Shown: piece after piece, positions 1 to 12,399 of the stretch
Layout of the letters: the number at the start of each line of letters is the position of its first letter
Numbering within the stretch: the first letter of the stretch is position 1
Assembly: GCA_905182995.1 (NCBI GenBank)
Contig: CAJJDP010000027.1
Coordinates: 494,066-558,065 of the forward strand
Direction of reading: 5' to 3'
DNA length: 64,000 nucleotides
From: Paramecium octaurelia
Lineage: Eukaryota; Ciliophora; Oligohymenophorea; Peniculida; Parameciidae
Notes under the pieces: generated by a model
The model's input: only the letters and a program-made list of their open reading frames with translations
Databases searched by the model: none
Told to the model about the DNA's origin: nothing
Made by a program: the position numbers and the translations under genes

Positions 1-1014
1 TCCTTTAGAGACAAAAAAGAAAATTGATAGCAATTTAGTTTTTGTAGGGTTGGACAAACTTGCTCCAAGACAGATTAAATTAAGTTCATATGAATTTGAT
101 GTTGAGAATTACGATCCTGAAGATGATGTGAATTATGAATTAGAATAATAGCTATTAGATCAAATAGAAGAAGAACTTAGGCAAGGAAAAAGAACAGATA
201 AAAATGTCACAGAAAATGTCAGAAGACCATAAGTAAAGAAGAAAAAAGGAAGCTAAATATAGGAAGTATAAAAAAGAAATTAAGAATAAATGGAAGAAAA
301 AAGAAATTAGTTAATAGAGAAATAGGAGAAGGAGGATGAAAGAGTAAATTAGAGATAACTTTAGAAGTAGAGAGAATTAAAATAGAAGATTATATCTAAT
401 TTTATGAGGTAATAGGATAAGAAAGAAAACCAAAATAGAATATAATTAGTTGATGAATTGAACAATGAGTTATTACAAAAAAAAATTGCTGAAAAGAATA
501 AAAAAGTAGATAAGTTTCAAAAGAATAAATCTAACTATCATAAATAAAAATTTTAAATCAATAGATAATTGGATGATTATGATATGAATTTAAATCAACT
601 TCTTGAAGATTATCAAGATGGAGTGATATCAGCAAATGCATTAGAACACGCCATCACCGATGTTCCAGTCAAGATATCAGCTTAAAAAGCTTAATCTTAA
701 AAACCTCAATTATCTCAAAGGAAAAAAGCTCCCAAAGCTTTAAGTTAAAAAAATTAATAAGAATTAGTTGATTTAGAACAAAAACATAACTTAGAATTAA
801 GAATGGTATTATCTTGATTTATTTTTAGTTAATTGAAAGAGAAGAACTTGCTGAATTAAATAGATAAAAATCAATTAATAATGGTGTCACATAAGAAATA
901 TTAGAATTGTTTGAAAAATAAAGAGAAGCATCCAAAAAGAGAATCTAAAACACTTTAACAAAATAAAAAATGGAGGTTTAAAATAAATTAAGATTGCATT
1001 CTAAATCTCGTTGA
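1..1014 (+). CDS. Coiled-coil protein, 5' truncated
   Basis: The window opens inside this gene; the frame is open from base 2 and ends at TGA 1012-1014, giving 329 residues. One 23-nt intron lies at 806-828. The protein is rich in Glu, Lys and Gln (many Gln are TAA/TAG) with long charged stretches typical of coiled coil, and a segment around LNQLLEDYQDGVISANALEHA in the middle. No enzyme motif is seen. The start lies upstream of the window. Function unknown; a structural or cytoskeletal role is only an inference from composition. Confidence 0.8.
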
Positions 1015-1468
1015 GATCAAATGATTTTACACTATATATTATTCATTTTTGAAACAAGAAATAAATACACTGGTCTAAATTCTAATCATAAGCTTTTCCC
1101 AATCAATATTCAAATAAACATATTAGCAATATATTTTTAAATATAATATAAATTTATTAATTAAATTAAGAAGAACTTATTTAAGTTATGTAAATATTTA
1201 CAAAAAAATATCATTTGCATAAGATTGATTGACACTTAAATGCAATCTAAACAATAATATAATGAAAAAATTAAGTCTATGAATAAATAAAACCCTTTAT
1301 AAATTGGTGTTTCGTTTAGTTTAATATGATAATGTGTTATAGATATCATATTTCTAACTTAATGAGTTTTAATAGGGAGAATTTATCGATTTATATTTTA
1401 GTAAATAAACAATATCTATTTTGATTATCATCTTTCAATAATAAAGATAATTGTATTTATTTCTACAT
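1015..1468. other. Intergenic, AT-rich
   Basis: 454 bp between two same-strand genes. It carries frequent TGA in all frames and no recognisable RNA gene. It should hold the 3' end of the upstream gene and the promoter of the phosphatase gene; no specific element could be identified. Confidence 0.5.
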
Positions 1469-2696
1469 ATGGATAGTCACACTAATTTGAGACCAAAGAT
1501 ATTTATACAAATACAAAATGACTTTAAGAAATAGTTTTATTCAGATGATGACGCTGACGTAACTCCAAAACGACCTCTAATTACCAAACCCTCAAAATTT
1601 TCAAAAGGCGAAGGATAACAATTTTAGACTGATGATTCTGATAATACACCTCAGAAATAAACATCCCCAAGTTCACCTAAAGGATAAAATAAATTATCAA
1701 AATTTAAATAGAAGGAAAGTCATATAGAAAAAGATTCTGATATTTAATTTGACTCCAATGAGGAAGACAAGAAAGAATAACCTTAAATTATTTAAAACAA
1801 TCAAAAAACTGAACCTGAATATGATATTTAGTAGATGTCACGTTAAATGGAATAAAAATATCAAAATCCGAAACCTGCATTTTAACATCCACCAATTTAG
1901 AAGTCTAATTCCTCAAAATCAGTTATGATAAAGCATATTAATATCAAAGAGCACCCGTTTGGACATTTGGTTTATGGCAAAAACATTAACTAAAGTGACT
2001 ATCTAAGATTTTTGTAAATAGTTCAGAGCGGATTACTATATGCACATCATTCTTTAAAAGGTCCATCAGAAAAATTTTTGAGAAGTAAGTTTATTAGACT
2101 TAGAGAATCGAATCAAAGAAAACCTAAATTTTTGATTCTTGATTTGGATGAAACCTTGATACACAGTTGTACATTCAGAGACTCTCCTTAAGTTACAATT
2201 ACACTATAAGATGAGGACGATAAAGTTGATGTAATATCTATGTCTATTCTAGTTATTTTTCAATGTTAGACCCTTTTGCAAAGAATTTCTAAAGGAAATG
2301 TCGAACTATTATAACATTTACATATTTACAGCTTCATCAGAACTGTATGCTAATGCAATTGTAAATCATTTGGATCCAAACAGATAATATATAAATGATG
2401 TTTTGTGCAGAAACAACTGTTTTGAAACCAAAAATGGGTTTTTTATTAAAGATTTGAGAATCATAACAAATAGACATTTAAAAGATATTGTAATTGTTGA
2501 TAACCTGCCACATTCGTTTGGATTATAATTAGAAAACGGAATTCCTATTTTGGAATACTTGTGCAACCCAAAAGATGAAGAATTAAAGTACTTGTAAAAG
2601 TATCTCATCAAATTAAGTAAAGAAGAGGATGTAAGGCCCTTTAATAAATAAAATCTAAAATTACTTAGTTTAATTGATTTTAAACTTAATATCTGA
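1469..2696 (+). CDS. FCP1/SCP (NIF)-type HAD phosphatase
   Basis: 401 residues after removal of one 22-nt intron (2231-2252). The C-terminal half carries the NLI-interacting-factor phosphatase signature: LILDLDETLIHS (the DxDxT/V nucleophile motif), then RPFCKEFLKEMS, YIFTASSELYANAIVNHLD and KDIVIVDNLPHSF. Family members remove phosphate from serines, classically on the RNA polymerase II C-terminal domain. The first ~190 residues are polar, Gln/Ser/Lys-rich and probably disordered. The splice is supported because the unspliced frame runs out of the conserved domain. A second, shorter member of the family lies at 38102-38968. Substrate in this organism is unknown. Confidence 0.9.
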
Positions 2697-2792
2697 TGTT
2701 TATAAAATGTTAACTTGTTCTTCATATCTCTATATCTTAATTATTGACTGTTATTTATTAACATAATCACACGGAACTTAGGAGCATTTTCA

Positions 2793-2984
2793 ATGTTAAT
2801 GTTTTTTCTGCCATTTTTCTCATTTATTTATTTCCAACAATACAGATTGCAAATCATTTAAATATACGCATCTTCTTTATTATAATATGTGTTTACTTTT
2901 ATATCAATGACAATTGTAATTATTTTGTAAGAATATCTGGTTTAAATGAGAATGGAAATGAAGAAATTCAAAAGGAAAATCTGA
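2793..2984 (+). CDS. Possible small two-TM membrane protein
   Basis: A 63-codon TGA-free frame between two genes. It encodes two hydrophobic segments (around MLMFFLPFFSFIYF and FTFISMTIVIILQEYL) followed by a basic tail ending KKFKRKI. The two-helix layout recalls VMA21-type V-ATPase assembly factors, but the resemblance is general and the frame is short enough to occur by chance in AT-rich DNA. A spliced upstream exon cannot be excluded. Treat as a candidate only. Confidence 0.28.
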
Positions 2985-3016
2985 ATATGATTTTAAATTG
3001 AATTTAATAATAATTT

Positions 3017-5632
3017 ATGTTAAGCTTAGATCAATAAGAATTAATTATACAGAGAATTAAATCAAAAAAGCCAATATTCAAGACTATATGTGAAATAGAG
3101 TATTTAATCAATTAATTCCTTTAGACAATTTCCCAAGTTGATTAAGAGTAGAGAAGCAATTCAAAAATCAATTTTATCATAAATTCAAAGATCAGTTTCA
3201 AATATAGATATGGATCCCTTGGCATATGGATAAAAAGAATTAAAAGATGTTATGACCTACTTGGAAGAACAATTAAAAACTGTTTTCTTACCTACTCTGA
3301 GTTTAGATGAGAGAAAAAAATCAAAATTTTTGATGAAATAAGAATCCAAACAACTTGATTATGAAGAAAGCAACCATCCAAAAAAATAAAGAGTAGATAA
3401 AAACAAGTGTAGGAAATGCAAGCAATCAACTATACCTATGATATTAAACTTATTATAACAAACAGAAAACTAGGACACAAATCCTCATGTTACTATGAAA
3501 TCTATCAGATAATAAATTGTGTAAAAATCATAGAAAAAAGAAGAATAATCAGAATCTAAAGTGCCTTACATCGCATTTGATTACTCTGATCGCATTATTA
3601 TTTGTAAGAGATGCAGATTTAAATTTCATGCTGAATGCGTCTAAGTACTTGACAATATCAATGATTGGATTTGTGATTATTGCTTGGACAGAATAAAGGA
3701 ACTCAAAAATTCAAATCAATGGGATTATATCAATAATAAATAGTTGAAATAGCAAATATGTCCAACTTCTGAATAGAAGAAGATTAATTTGTCACTAATA
3801 GAAAGAATTTAGAAAAAGTAGAAAATCTTTATTATTGAAGAAATGGAAATCACGCCATTCAAACCTATTGATTAAATATCAGATTTCTTAAGGAAATATC
3901 CTCTTTATAGAGGATAAAATGGAAAAATAAAATATCCTGTTTTAGAAAAGTTAGCTCTAGATTATCCAGAAGTCTTAGAAATTAAATAGAAACCCTAACC
4001 ATATATGATAAATTCAAATTTAGTAGAGGAAATCCTTAAAATATAAACAAGTTATTAAATTTTATTTCCTTAATGCTAAACTCCTCAAAATGTTAATTAA
4101 GATTATATTGAGAAAAATTTCTATGAAATTCTTATGAATTTGCTTACTGAATACTTTAATGAATTTATGCAATCAGACGTAGTCAAATTTGATAGATATT
4201 GCAGTTAGGCAAATGTTTAAGCCAATGCCTTTTTAGAAATAATGAATTATTTGTATGATCACTAGGAAGCTTTAATGAAAGATCTAATCAAAAAAACATG
4301 GGTAGAATGTGTAGTTTAAATTGATCAAATAATAAACTATGACTGCGAATCAAATATTAATAAAATAGACTTTAACAGCTTAGAATTTTCAGATTAAATC
4401 TACATTTTAAGCCTATTAACTGATGGTTTATACGATTTAGACAAAATGAAGGAACAAATAAAGTAAAAGGACTCTTCAAATAATTATCGACAATGTAATA
4501 TCTCAATTTATATTAGCTAATTTAAAAATATTATTTTAACAGAATTAATCTGCCTTTATTAATTGCGGAACTTATCTTGGATAAGATGCAGATGAATAAC
4601 AATATTTTTATTTTACTCATGTTCCTAGTTCAATTTTTGTAGAAACGATGGCAGGTTGGGGTCAATATACTCTCTCAGATTTATCAGAATTGATGAGTGC
4701 TCTCAATTTGTAAGGAGTTAACGAATCTAATTTATTTGAAAACTTAGAATTAATAAGTCAAGTCAAACTCTTCGATAATAACACAACTCCCATTAAATCA
4801 TAGAATCGATTAATTTAAAGTATTTGTAAACCAATAAATAGAATAGTAATATCATCTTGAAATCATAGAAGTTATTGAATAGTTTTAAATTACTGAAGAG
4901 ACATATACCAAATATTTGCTTTCTAAAAATTTGATTTGGATAGAAAATAATAAAAAATAACATTTTTACTAATTATTAAAGAATGAGAAATAGATTTAGT
5001 CTTTATTATAAGCACTAAAATTATTTTTCAATGGTTTATTATTGTTGAAATCTAACGATGGTTATTTTGTTAAACCTTTCAAAATTTTTAAATAAAACTT
5101 TGAGCTTGTAAATTAATTAGCAATCTACATTGATAATGCATAATCCTAATATAACGTGTATATTTCTTTAATCACTTTAAACATACTATTAGAAGAGTAC
5201 CAATAATATCAATCATAAAAAGAATTGAAAAATAAGAAAAATCAAGCTCAACGTAAAATCACTCAAAAAGTTAATTAAAAAGAGGTGAAAAATATCAAAA
5301 AAAAGTCAAAATTAAAACATATTGAGGATGAGTCTTTAGAGTAGGAATAAAGTCTTTAATACGCAAACAGTTTGGCTAACAAAAGGGAGAAAAGGGAAAA
5401 TGCAGGAAAAAAGTAATAATGATCTATTAATCATAGTCCAAACATCAACTTTGATTAGTAAGTAAAGAATCAAAAGAAAATATCTTGTACATCTTGTAAG
5501 AAATAGATTCCCTAGGCTTCATAAAGTGTTTAGTGTTCCAGATGCAATAAACCTTTTCATTAAGAATGTTTATCATTAAGAAAAGACTATTGCAAGGATT
5601 GTGCCAGAAATAACAGCAAGAAATAAAAATGA
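3017..5632 (+). CDS. PHD-finger protein, probable chromatin factor
   Basis: 840 residues with four introns (3100-3124, 4495-4516, 4820-4841, 5413-5436). Near residue 120 a Cys4-type knuckle (CRKCKQ) precedes a PHD-like cluster with CKRC, HAEC and WICDYCLD. The C terminus has a second Cys/His cluster: CTSCKKQ, CSRCNKPFHQECL, YCKDCA. PHD fingers bind histone tails, so a nuclear role is likely. The central ~350 residues are mostly helical, with a stretch (YILSLLTDGLYDLDKMKEQI) that resembles DDT/WHIM-type regions of ISWI-associated proteins; that assignment is an inference. All four introns are confirmed by frame changes across otherwise open exons. Confidence 0.85.
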
Positions 5633-5842
5633 GGCTTTCCTTAAATAAGCTTAATTAATACAGTATATTATTTTCATTAAAATATCTAAATACATTTCCC
5701 AAGACAATGTTAATAATTCAAGATCTTTTTTAATATTTGATGGTAGAATTAATTCATCTGAAATGCTGATGTATTTAGATCTAAAAACATTGTTCTTATG
5801 ATATAAATATAAGTTCTCATAAAATTTAAAAATTCAAACTAG

Positions 5843-8095
5843 TCATAATATCAAGAAGTCTTCAATATTATCATTCAAATCTTAAGTTTTCTTCAAACAT
5901 TCGTTTATTTCCCTTTCAAACTTAAGAAATTTAGCATCCTCACTATTTTAAGTTAAAAGGACTGTCGACAAAAAACATTTATAGAGTTATTCTAAATTGT
6001 ATTTTAAGTCCTCCGTCTATTTATGAATCATAGTCACAGCAATTTTCATATCTGAATTTTCTTACTAATATAATAATGAGATATGTGTACAAATTAAATG
6101 GGTTGAGATTTTGGTTTGAAATAATTTAAGCCTTTCTTAAGAATGGAAGGAGTCTTAGAATTCTTGGATATTTAGCTCTCTCCATCAGATATCATAGATG
6201 AATCTAAATTATTTTGTTCTACCATAGGAGTTTTTGAAATGCTTTGATTCAGCATTTACTTTTGCATAGTTGAAGCAGGTTATTATTTTGAGTGATTGAT
6301 CATTTAAGATATCTATTAATTTTCTAATTGTAATTATTTGCTAGTAGAATTTAGATCATTTATTTTCTATATGAATATAAAATTCTACCTATTTTAATAG
6401 TTAATTTTATTGTTCCAAGCGATTCAATTCATTTAATGCAATAGCTCTTTTCTCTAGATGTTAATGATTAGTCAGCTTCTATTATTCTAACTCATGATTC
6501 AAATCATTAATCTGTATTTTATTCTCAGCTATTTTTTATTTTAACTCACTGTTTTTTTAAGTTAATCTATTATAATTTAATATAATACTCTTAGATAGCT
6601 TATTCTAATTTCGACATTTATAATTCTTTTTCCATAACTATTTCTGGATTGATAGAAATCTCTGATGAAACTGTGCTTTCAGTTTTTTATTGAAGCAATT
6701 GAATTTATTCTTCAAGTTAAGTAATTTTTGCTGAGTATTCCTATTCTTACTATTATAATTATAATTTCATCTATTTCAATTTCTCCTTTTAATCATCAAA
6801 TATTTCTTTCTCTTATTTCCTTTTTTCTTTAAAAGAATCTAATTGTTATTGTAATAGATTATTGCTTTGAAACAATTTTGTAGCTTCAGCCTTATATTGA
6901 TTCAATTCTCTTTCATTTCTGAGTAACTATATAATATGAATAATCATACTTCTTTACTTTTCTATTCTTATTTTAATTCTTCATGATTCAATTTTGTTTC
7001 CAAATCTCTGATTTTGTTATTAAATTGTTCAGTTTATGTACTAAGTTCTGTACTCTTCTCTTCAATTTATTATAAAACTTTAGAATTTTCTTATTACACC
7101 TTTTGAATTTCCTTCTGTAATTCGTTTACCAAAGCTATATATTCGCTTTTTAGCTTTTCTTTTTCATCTTCTTTAATTTAATTCAAATTTTGAAATTCTT
7201 TTGACAATTCCTAATATTTATTCTAAATTTCTTATAGTTATTGATCAACTGTCTTTTTCTCATTAATTAATTGCTCAATTTAATTTTGCAATTAACTAAC
7301 CACTTATTATTGAGTATTCTTCTGATTGTTAATTTTGTCTTTGAGCTACTTTTCAGATTCTAAGGACATAACTAAGTCTTAATTTTGAGATTGCAAATTA
7401 GCTACAGTTTACAAAGTTTTTTCTATTTATTCTTTGAGATGTTAAACTTCTTCTGATTAATACTGTCTACTGGATTAAGCTGGTAAGTTTTCGACAAACA
7501 TCAATATCGAGTCATCAATCTACTAAAGTAAATCCTGGAACAAAGTGTCAGATACTACTGTTATAAGAATTCATACCCTAATTATCATTGTCGTAACCCA
7601 TCTAATCATTGTAATTTTCCAAAAAGTCATTCATAATGTCTTTGATAGTATTAAATAATGACTCTTTTAATTCTTGACATTTTTTTTCTTAAAACTCTTA
7701 AGGCATTTACATCTTTTAAAGTGCTAAAATTTATTATTTGTATTTTTAGCATTCTTTGTTAAGTCTCTCCTTTTCCTGATATTCTCCTTCATACTTCTTT
7801 AGAATTTCCATTTGACTCATTTTGTATTGTTCAACTTCGTCCATTAATTATTTTCTTTCTACCTAGAGTATCTCAATTTTTTAAAAGATGGGTTCAATTT
7901 CAACTCTTTGCTAATCATAACTAATTTTTTTTGGAATTCATACGCTTTTCTTAAATCATTAATATACTATTCTTATTTTACAGACTATTCATTAGCTTTC
8001 TTTGAGTCATAATTATACTTTTTAGCAGCAAGTTAATCAAATTCCATAAATTGTGTAGGTTGTTTCTTCTATTCTTTTTTCGAAAATAATGACAT
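5843..8095 (-). CDS. Long coiled-coil protein
   Basis: 704 residues from ATG at 8095. Six introns on the + strand: 7921-7943, 7555-7576, 6927-6949, 6567-6588, 6367-6388, 6065-6090. Apart from a short N terminus (MSLFSKKEQKKQ) almost the whole protein is Glu/Gln/Lys/Leu-rich coiled coil, with Ser/Pro-containing breaks near the C terminus (SISKTPMVEQ, SKTPSILKKG). Nothing enzymatic is visible. Length and design are like cytoskeletal, basal-body or golgin-type proteins, but no family could be named. Divergent from the gene at 8526. Confidence 0.85.
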
Positions 8096-8525
8096 TTTAT
8101 CTATTGTGTATTAAATAATGAAATTCAAATATTTATTTTCGTGTTATTCAATTATCTCAGTTGTAAAATATGACATAGACACCTAATTCAAGATTTCCAA
8201 TTACATAAACTGAAATTATGATATTTTTAGTAGAATATTTACCATACATCAAAATACCATTAGGATAGGAAATGTGATTAAAATTTTACATGATGAATTA
8301 AATTCATAATATAAAATTTAACATCATAAACAACTAGAAAAAGAGAGTGATACTATAAATATCAGATATCTGTTCATTAAATAAAATATTGTAATAAAAC
8401 TTACATTTTTTCAGTGTGTATCTTTTAAAGAGTAGAGGTCTTATTTCTCTAATTTAATGAATATCACTATTTAATGGGTTTCTGCTATAAATTTATTAAT
8501 AAATTATAAAATTTAATCAATACAT
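8096..8525. other. Divergent intergenic region
   Basis: 430 bp between two divergently transcribed genes, very AT-rich with stops in all frames. It should contain both promoters; no motif could be assigned. Confidence 0.5.
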
Positions 8526-11500
8526 ATGCTTTATTCTCGACCTAAATATTTGCCAAAGTGCAACAATCATCCTTGTGAGACTGTAGAATCATTTGAAAAT
8601 GCATACAAAAACAACCTTATTTAATGGTACTGAATCAAATATTTGCACTACTTGAAGTGGACAAATGTTCACTTTTTGTTCTTACGATATATATATTTTA
8701 TTAATTGTGGTAATTTTAGGGCTAAGAAATAAAATGTCAATGAAATTGCAGTTGTTTCCAAAAAAATTACCACTTTTATTATCAGAATGTATATCTATGA
8801 TTTGTAAGTCGAAAGATGCAATTACGCTTTAGATGAATAAAATCCAAGGTAGCAGTATCATAATTATCAAAAGATTCCCCTCAATAACAGAAGATATTAA
8901 AAAAGTTTGTTTGCTTCGTAAGAGACGTAGTCACGAAGAAGAAAAATTACATTTAGAATAGGTATCTTTTAATTATAATAAAAATATTAGAAATTATTAT
9001 CAAAAATTTACATTGTTGATCAAGATGAAATGTTTGAGAAATTTTGTTTGTAAGGATCTTTAGAAGATAATATAAATTTATTGATAGAATGCTCAAATGG
9101 GCTTGCGTTTTCTTCATAACCTAAAGTTTCATACAATTGTATAACAAAACAGTATATTGTGAATGATGCTATCTGGTTTAATCCGAAAACATATTAGTCA
9201 TGTACTGGATGGATTACAAATGAGTTTGAAAAAGCAATTGCATTATTGTATATTATTAGATCTAAAATCTAGATATTATTAGCATCAATAGGATTGCATC
9301 GAAGAAACCAATCTAAATAAAGATGAAGATCTTAAAAGATTTTGGATCTAGGATTTTGATCTAAGAACTAAAATACTGAATTAAATACCTTAGATTTGTA
9401 AGGAATTCAAGAATGCCCCAAAAAAAAAGAACACAAAATAAGAAGATATTTTATGGACTCAACTCATTTTAAAATAGTCTTCATCATAAAACGATAAACA
9501 AATCAATCAAGATTAAAATTTGTAAATGATGTTATAATCGATTAATGAATCAGATGTTTCTACTATCATAATGAATAATGAATTGGAGAGTATAAATTAT
9601 ATGCCTCTTGAGAAGATTTTAACCATTTAGATTTTATGTTAAAGAAGAATATTGAGATTGATTAGAGATCATTATAAGGAAAAACTAATGAAAGATATTT
9701 AGAACATTGAGGGTAAGGAAAAAAAGAAAAATGTAGAATAAAAGAAAAAATCTAAAAAACATAAAAAGCAAAAAAATAAGAATGAATAAAAAAAAATTAA
9801 TATGAATTAAGACAAAAGTATTAGTTTTGAATTAGCAGATAAGTAAGACACTACTCAAGACGATGTTCATTGTAATGAATGTGAAATAGACAAGCCTGCA
9901 AAGTAATATTTAAAAATAACCTATAGTTCATGCTAAGAGATTACAACCAATGTCGACGTGTCAGCAAAATCAGAGTTAACTAGAAATGCCATTTTAGAAA
10001 TGAATTTGGTTGAAGAAACCAATTAAATACTTGATGCTGAAACAATCATAGAATTGAACAATAACAATTAGAATGATGATGATGAAAATTGGGTTGTCAT
10101 AACTGCACCTAAAAAATAAAAAAATAAATCAAAACATAATTTAGTTACATCATAAGAGGACTAATTCAAAAAGTAAAAGTCACAATAGAAATCAATTCCA
10201 TCAAAAATCAAGGAATAATCAGTTAAATCAAATGCTCATGAATAGGATCTTTTTTCGAGCTAAAAGAGCTAAAAAAGAAATGCATAAGCTATTGAAACGA
10301 TTAAATAAGACATATTGATGGTGAATAGGGAGAAACCTGTAAAACAATAATCTTAGGAAATTGCGAATCCATCATCTCAAGATTTTGCTAAAGATAATCA
10401 AATCTCTTATTCAAAGTTGGAAGAGACAAAAAATACTAGCCAATCCCCAAAAATGATAGAGATCGTGGATTTAAGTCTAAAAATTCCATAAGAGCCTGAG
10501 AAATTAGTTTAAAAAAATTCTAATATTAATACTTAAATGGATATTTAAAATACACCTCTGAAATAGCCAATTAAAGAAGATTAAATAGATTATGCTATAT
10601 TGAATTAAGCAAGGGCCTTAATGATCAAGAAACTTGATATGGATATGAGAGAATTTAGTGATGTTATTTTAGGGTAGAATCAGTAAATTCTGAAATTCAG
10701 AAGGATAATTTATGATAGATTATAATTTGTCATCAATTATCTATTTAGAGGTTTCATTCATCATATATAATAGCTAGATTTTAATTCTTAAGTTTGCCTT
10801 TTCGGTTCATGTGCCACTGGATTAGCCCTTCCAGAAAGCGATATTGATATAGGAATAACTGGATTTGAAATGTGTTCTCCATCTTAGTTAAACTTACCTA
10901 TTCAAAAGTTAACTGAATTTCTCTAAAAAATGAGATGGGTTAACAATATAGTGTACTTTAAATCAATATACTTCTATTAGAGCAATCACTTCATCGGCAA
11001 TGCCCTTAATTAAATTATAAGTGGATCCAACTATTTCCTTTGTCTCTTCCTCTTTACCAATAGGCTTACCCTACATAGATCTTGTGTTAAAGTAATGATT
11101 CTCTTTTTATAATAGTCCCGATGAAGACATTCCTAAACAGATCTTCAGTGTTGACGTTAGCTTTTTCCAATATACAGGTCCTAAGTAAAATTAGCATTTG
11201 GGTTTGATTTCAACTGATTTAACCCTATAATGGCTGTCTTTTTATAGTGAATTGAGACCAATAGTGTTATTATTCAAAAGCTTGCTGAAGAAAAGAGGAT
11301 TGAATGATTAATATAAGGGAGGGATCTCATCTTTTTGCATAATTTAAATGGTTCTGGCATTTTTAGAATGCTTTTATCATTAAAATCAAGTGTCATCTAT
11401 AGGTTATACGACATATAATTTTTTGAAATTTTATGGTACAGAATTTGATCCCAAGACCACAGGAGTTAGTTATAAAGGGTTTAATGAAAAGTAATAAGTT

Positions 11501-11792
11501 ATTTCATTTTAGTCCATTTTATGAATTAAATGAATTTGATGATTAATCTGAGATAACAATAGTGTCTCCAATCACAAATGAAATTATAAGTTCGGCCACA
11601 TCATTTGTTCTAACAATATTATAAGATTTGAAGACTTTGTATTAAGCAACTGAAAATGAAGTGACCTTTTTTTATGAGAAACTAAAATTCAATAAAAAAA
11701 AGAAAGGAAAGAAAGAGGAGAGAAATTTATTTTAAAAGGAATTGAACAGACTTCGACCTCTCTTTAGCACTACTGTATATAACAAAACTTGA
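8526..11792 (+). CDS. TRF4-like non-canonical poly(A) polymerase family protein
   Basis: 1035 residues with six introns (8627-8657, 8962-8990, 9248-9272, 10953-10980, 11092-11115, 11491-11512). The C-terminal ~380 residues form a nucleotidyltransferase: FGSCATGLALPESDIDIGI supplies the GS motif and the first two catalytic Asp (DID); AMPLIKLQVD supplies the third-Asp strand. This is followed by a PAP-associated helical domain (LRPIVLLFKSLLKKRGLND, GGISSFCIIQMVLAFLE). TRF4-type enzymes add short tails to nuclear or cytoplasmic RNAs for decay or editing. The first ~650 residues are a charged, low-complexity extension with a Cys-containing N terminus (KCNNHPC) unlike the usual family length. The first intron is the least certain. 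Confidence 0.88.
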
Positions 11793-11860
11793 CTTTAATT
11801 TTAAGTAAATAAAATACCAAAATTGGTTAAGTAGTTAACAATTTTAATAAAATTCTTTAT

Positions 11861-12399
11861 TCATTCTAATCCTTCAACATTTGATTCCTAATCTCCAATT
11901 AATTTAATTGGGGGAACAAATAGTTCTTGCATCAATTTAACAGTGTCTACTTCTAATTTGATTAGTGATATAATATACATGTATGTGCTTTTCGTTCCTT
12001 CCTCAAAATAATTAAACTAGGTTTCTTTATACCTTCCAAAATCCCAGTTACTTTTTAGAATTCTGGTTTTGATCCATCACATAAATCCCATATTGGCAAT
12101 CCTCCACCTTCACTAACAACACCTTCACTTTCAAAATAATTGTTTAATCTTGAAGTTGCTACAGAAGGTGAAATATAAGAATCTAGTTAATATGATGAGT
12201 TAAGTTGAGGAATTTGAAGTAAGGTGGAAGAATGATTTTGCATTCTGAAAAGTCTGCTGTCATCAGGTTTGATTGGGGATAACACATTTTGTTTATTTAA
12301 ATCAGTATTTTCTACTATGTTAATCAAGAGAGGAGGTTTTTTGCTTTTACCAGTGGGACTGTAGACAGTCTTTTTAGTGCCCTTTCTTTTTTCATTCAT
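11861..12399 (-). CDS. Small uncharacterised protein overlapping the CK1 gene
   Basis: 167 residues if one 35-nt intron is removed (GT at about 12015, AG at about 11981); that splice gives a sensible C terminus (IKLEVDTVKLMQELFVPPIKLIGD), whereas unspliced reading soon stops. The N terminus is basic (MNEKRKGTKKTVYSPTGKSKK), the middle Ser/Asn-rich. The ATG (12399-12397) overlaps the TGA of the upstream kinase gene as ATGA, an unusual arrangement for Paramecium. It may instead start at an internal ATG or be the missing 3' part of the kinase gene. No family recognised. Confidence 0.55.
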
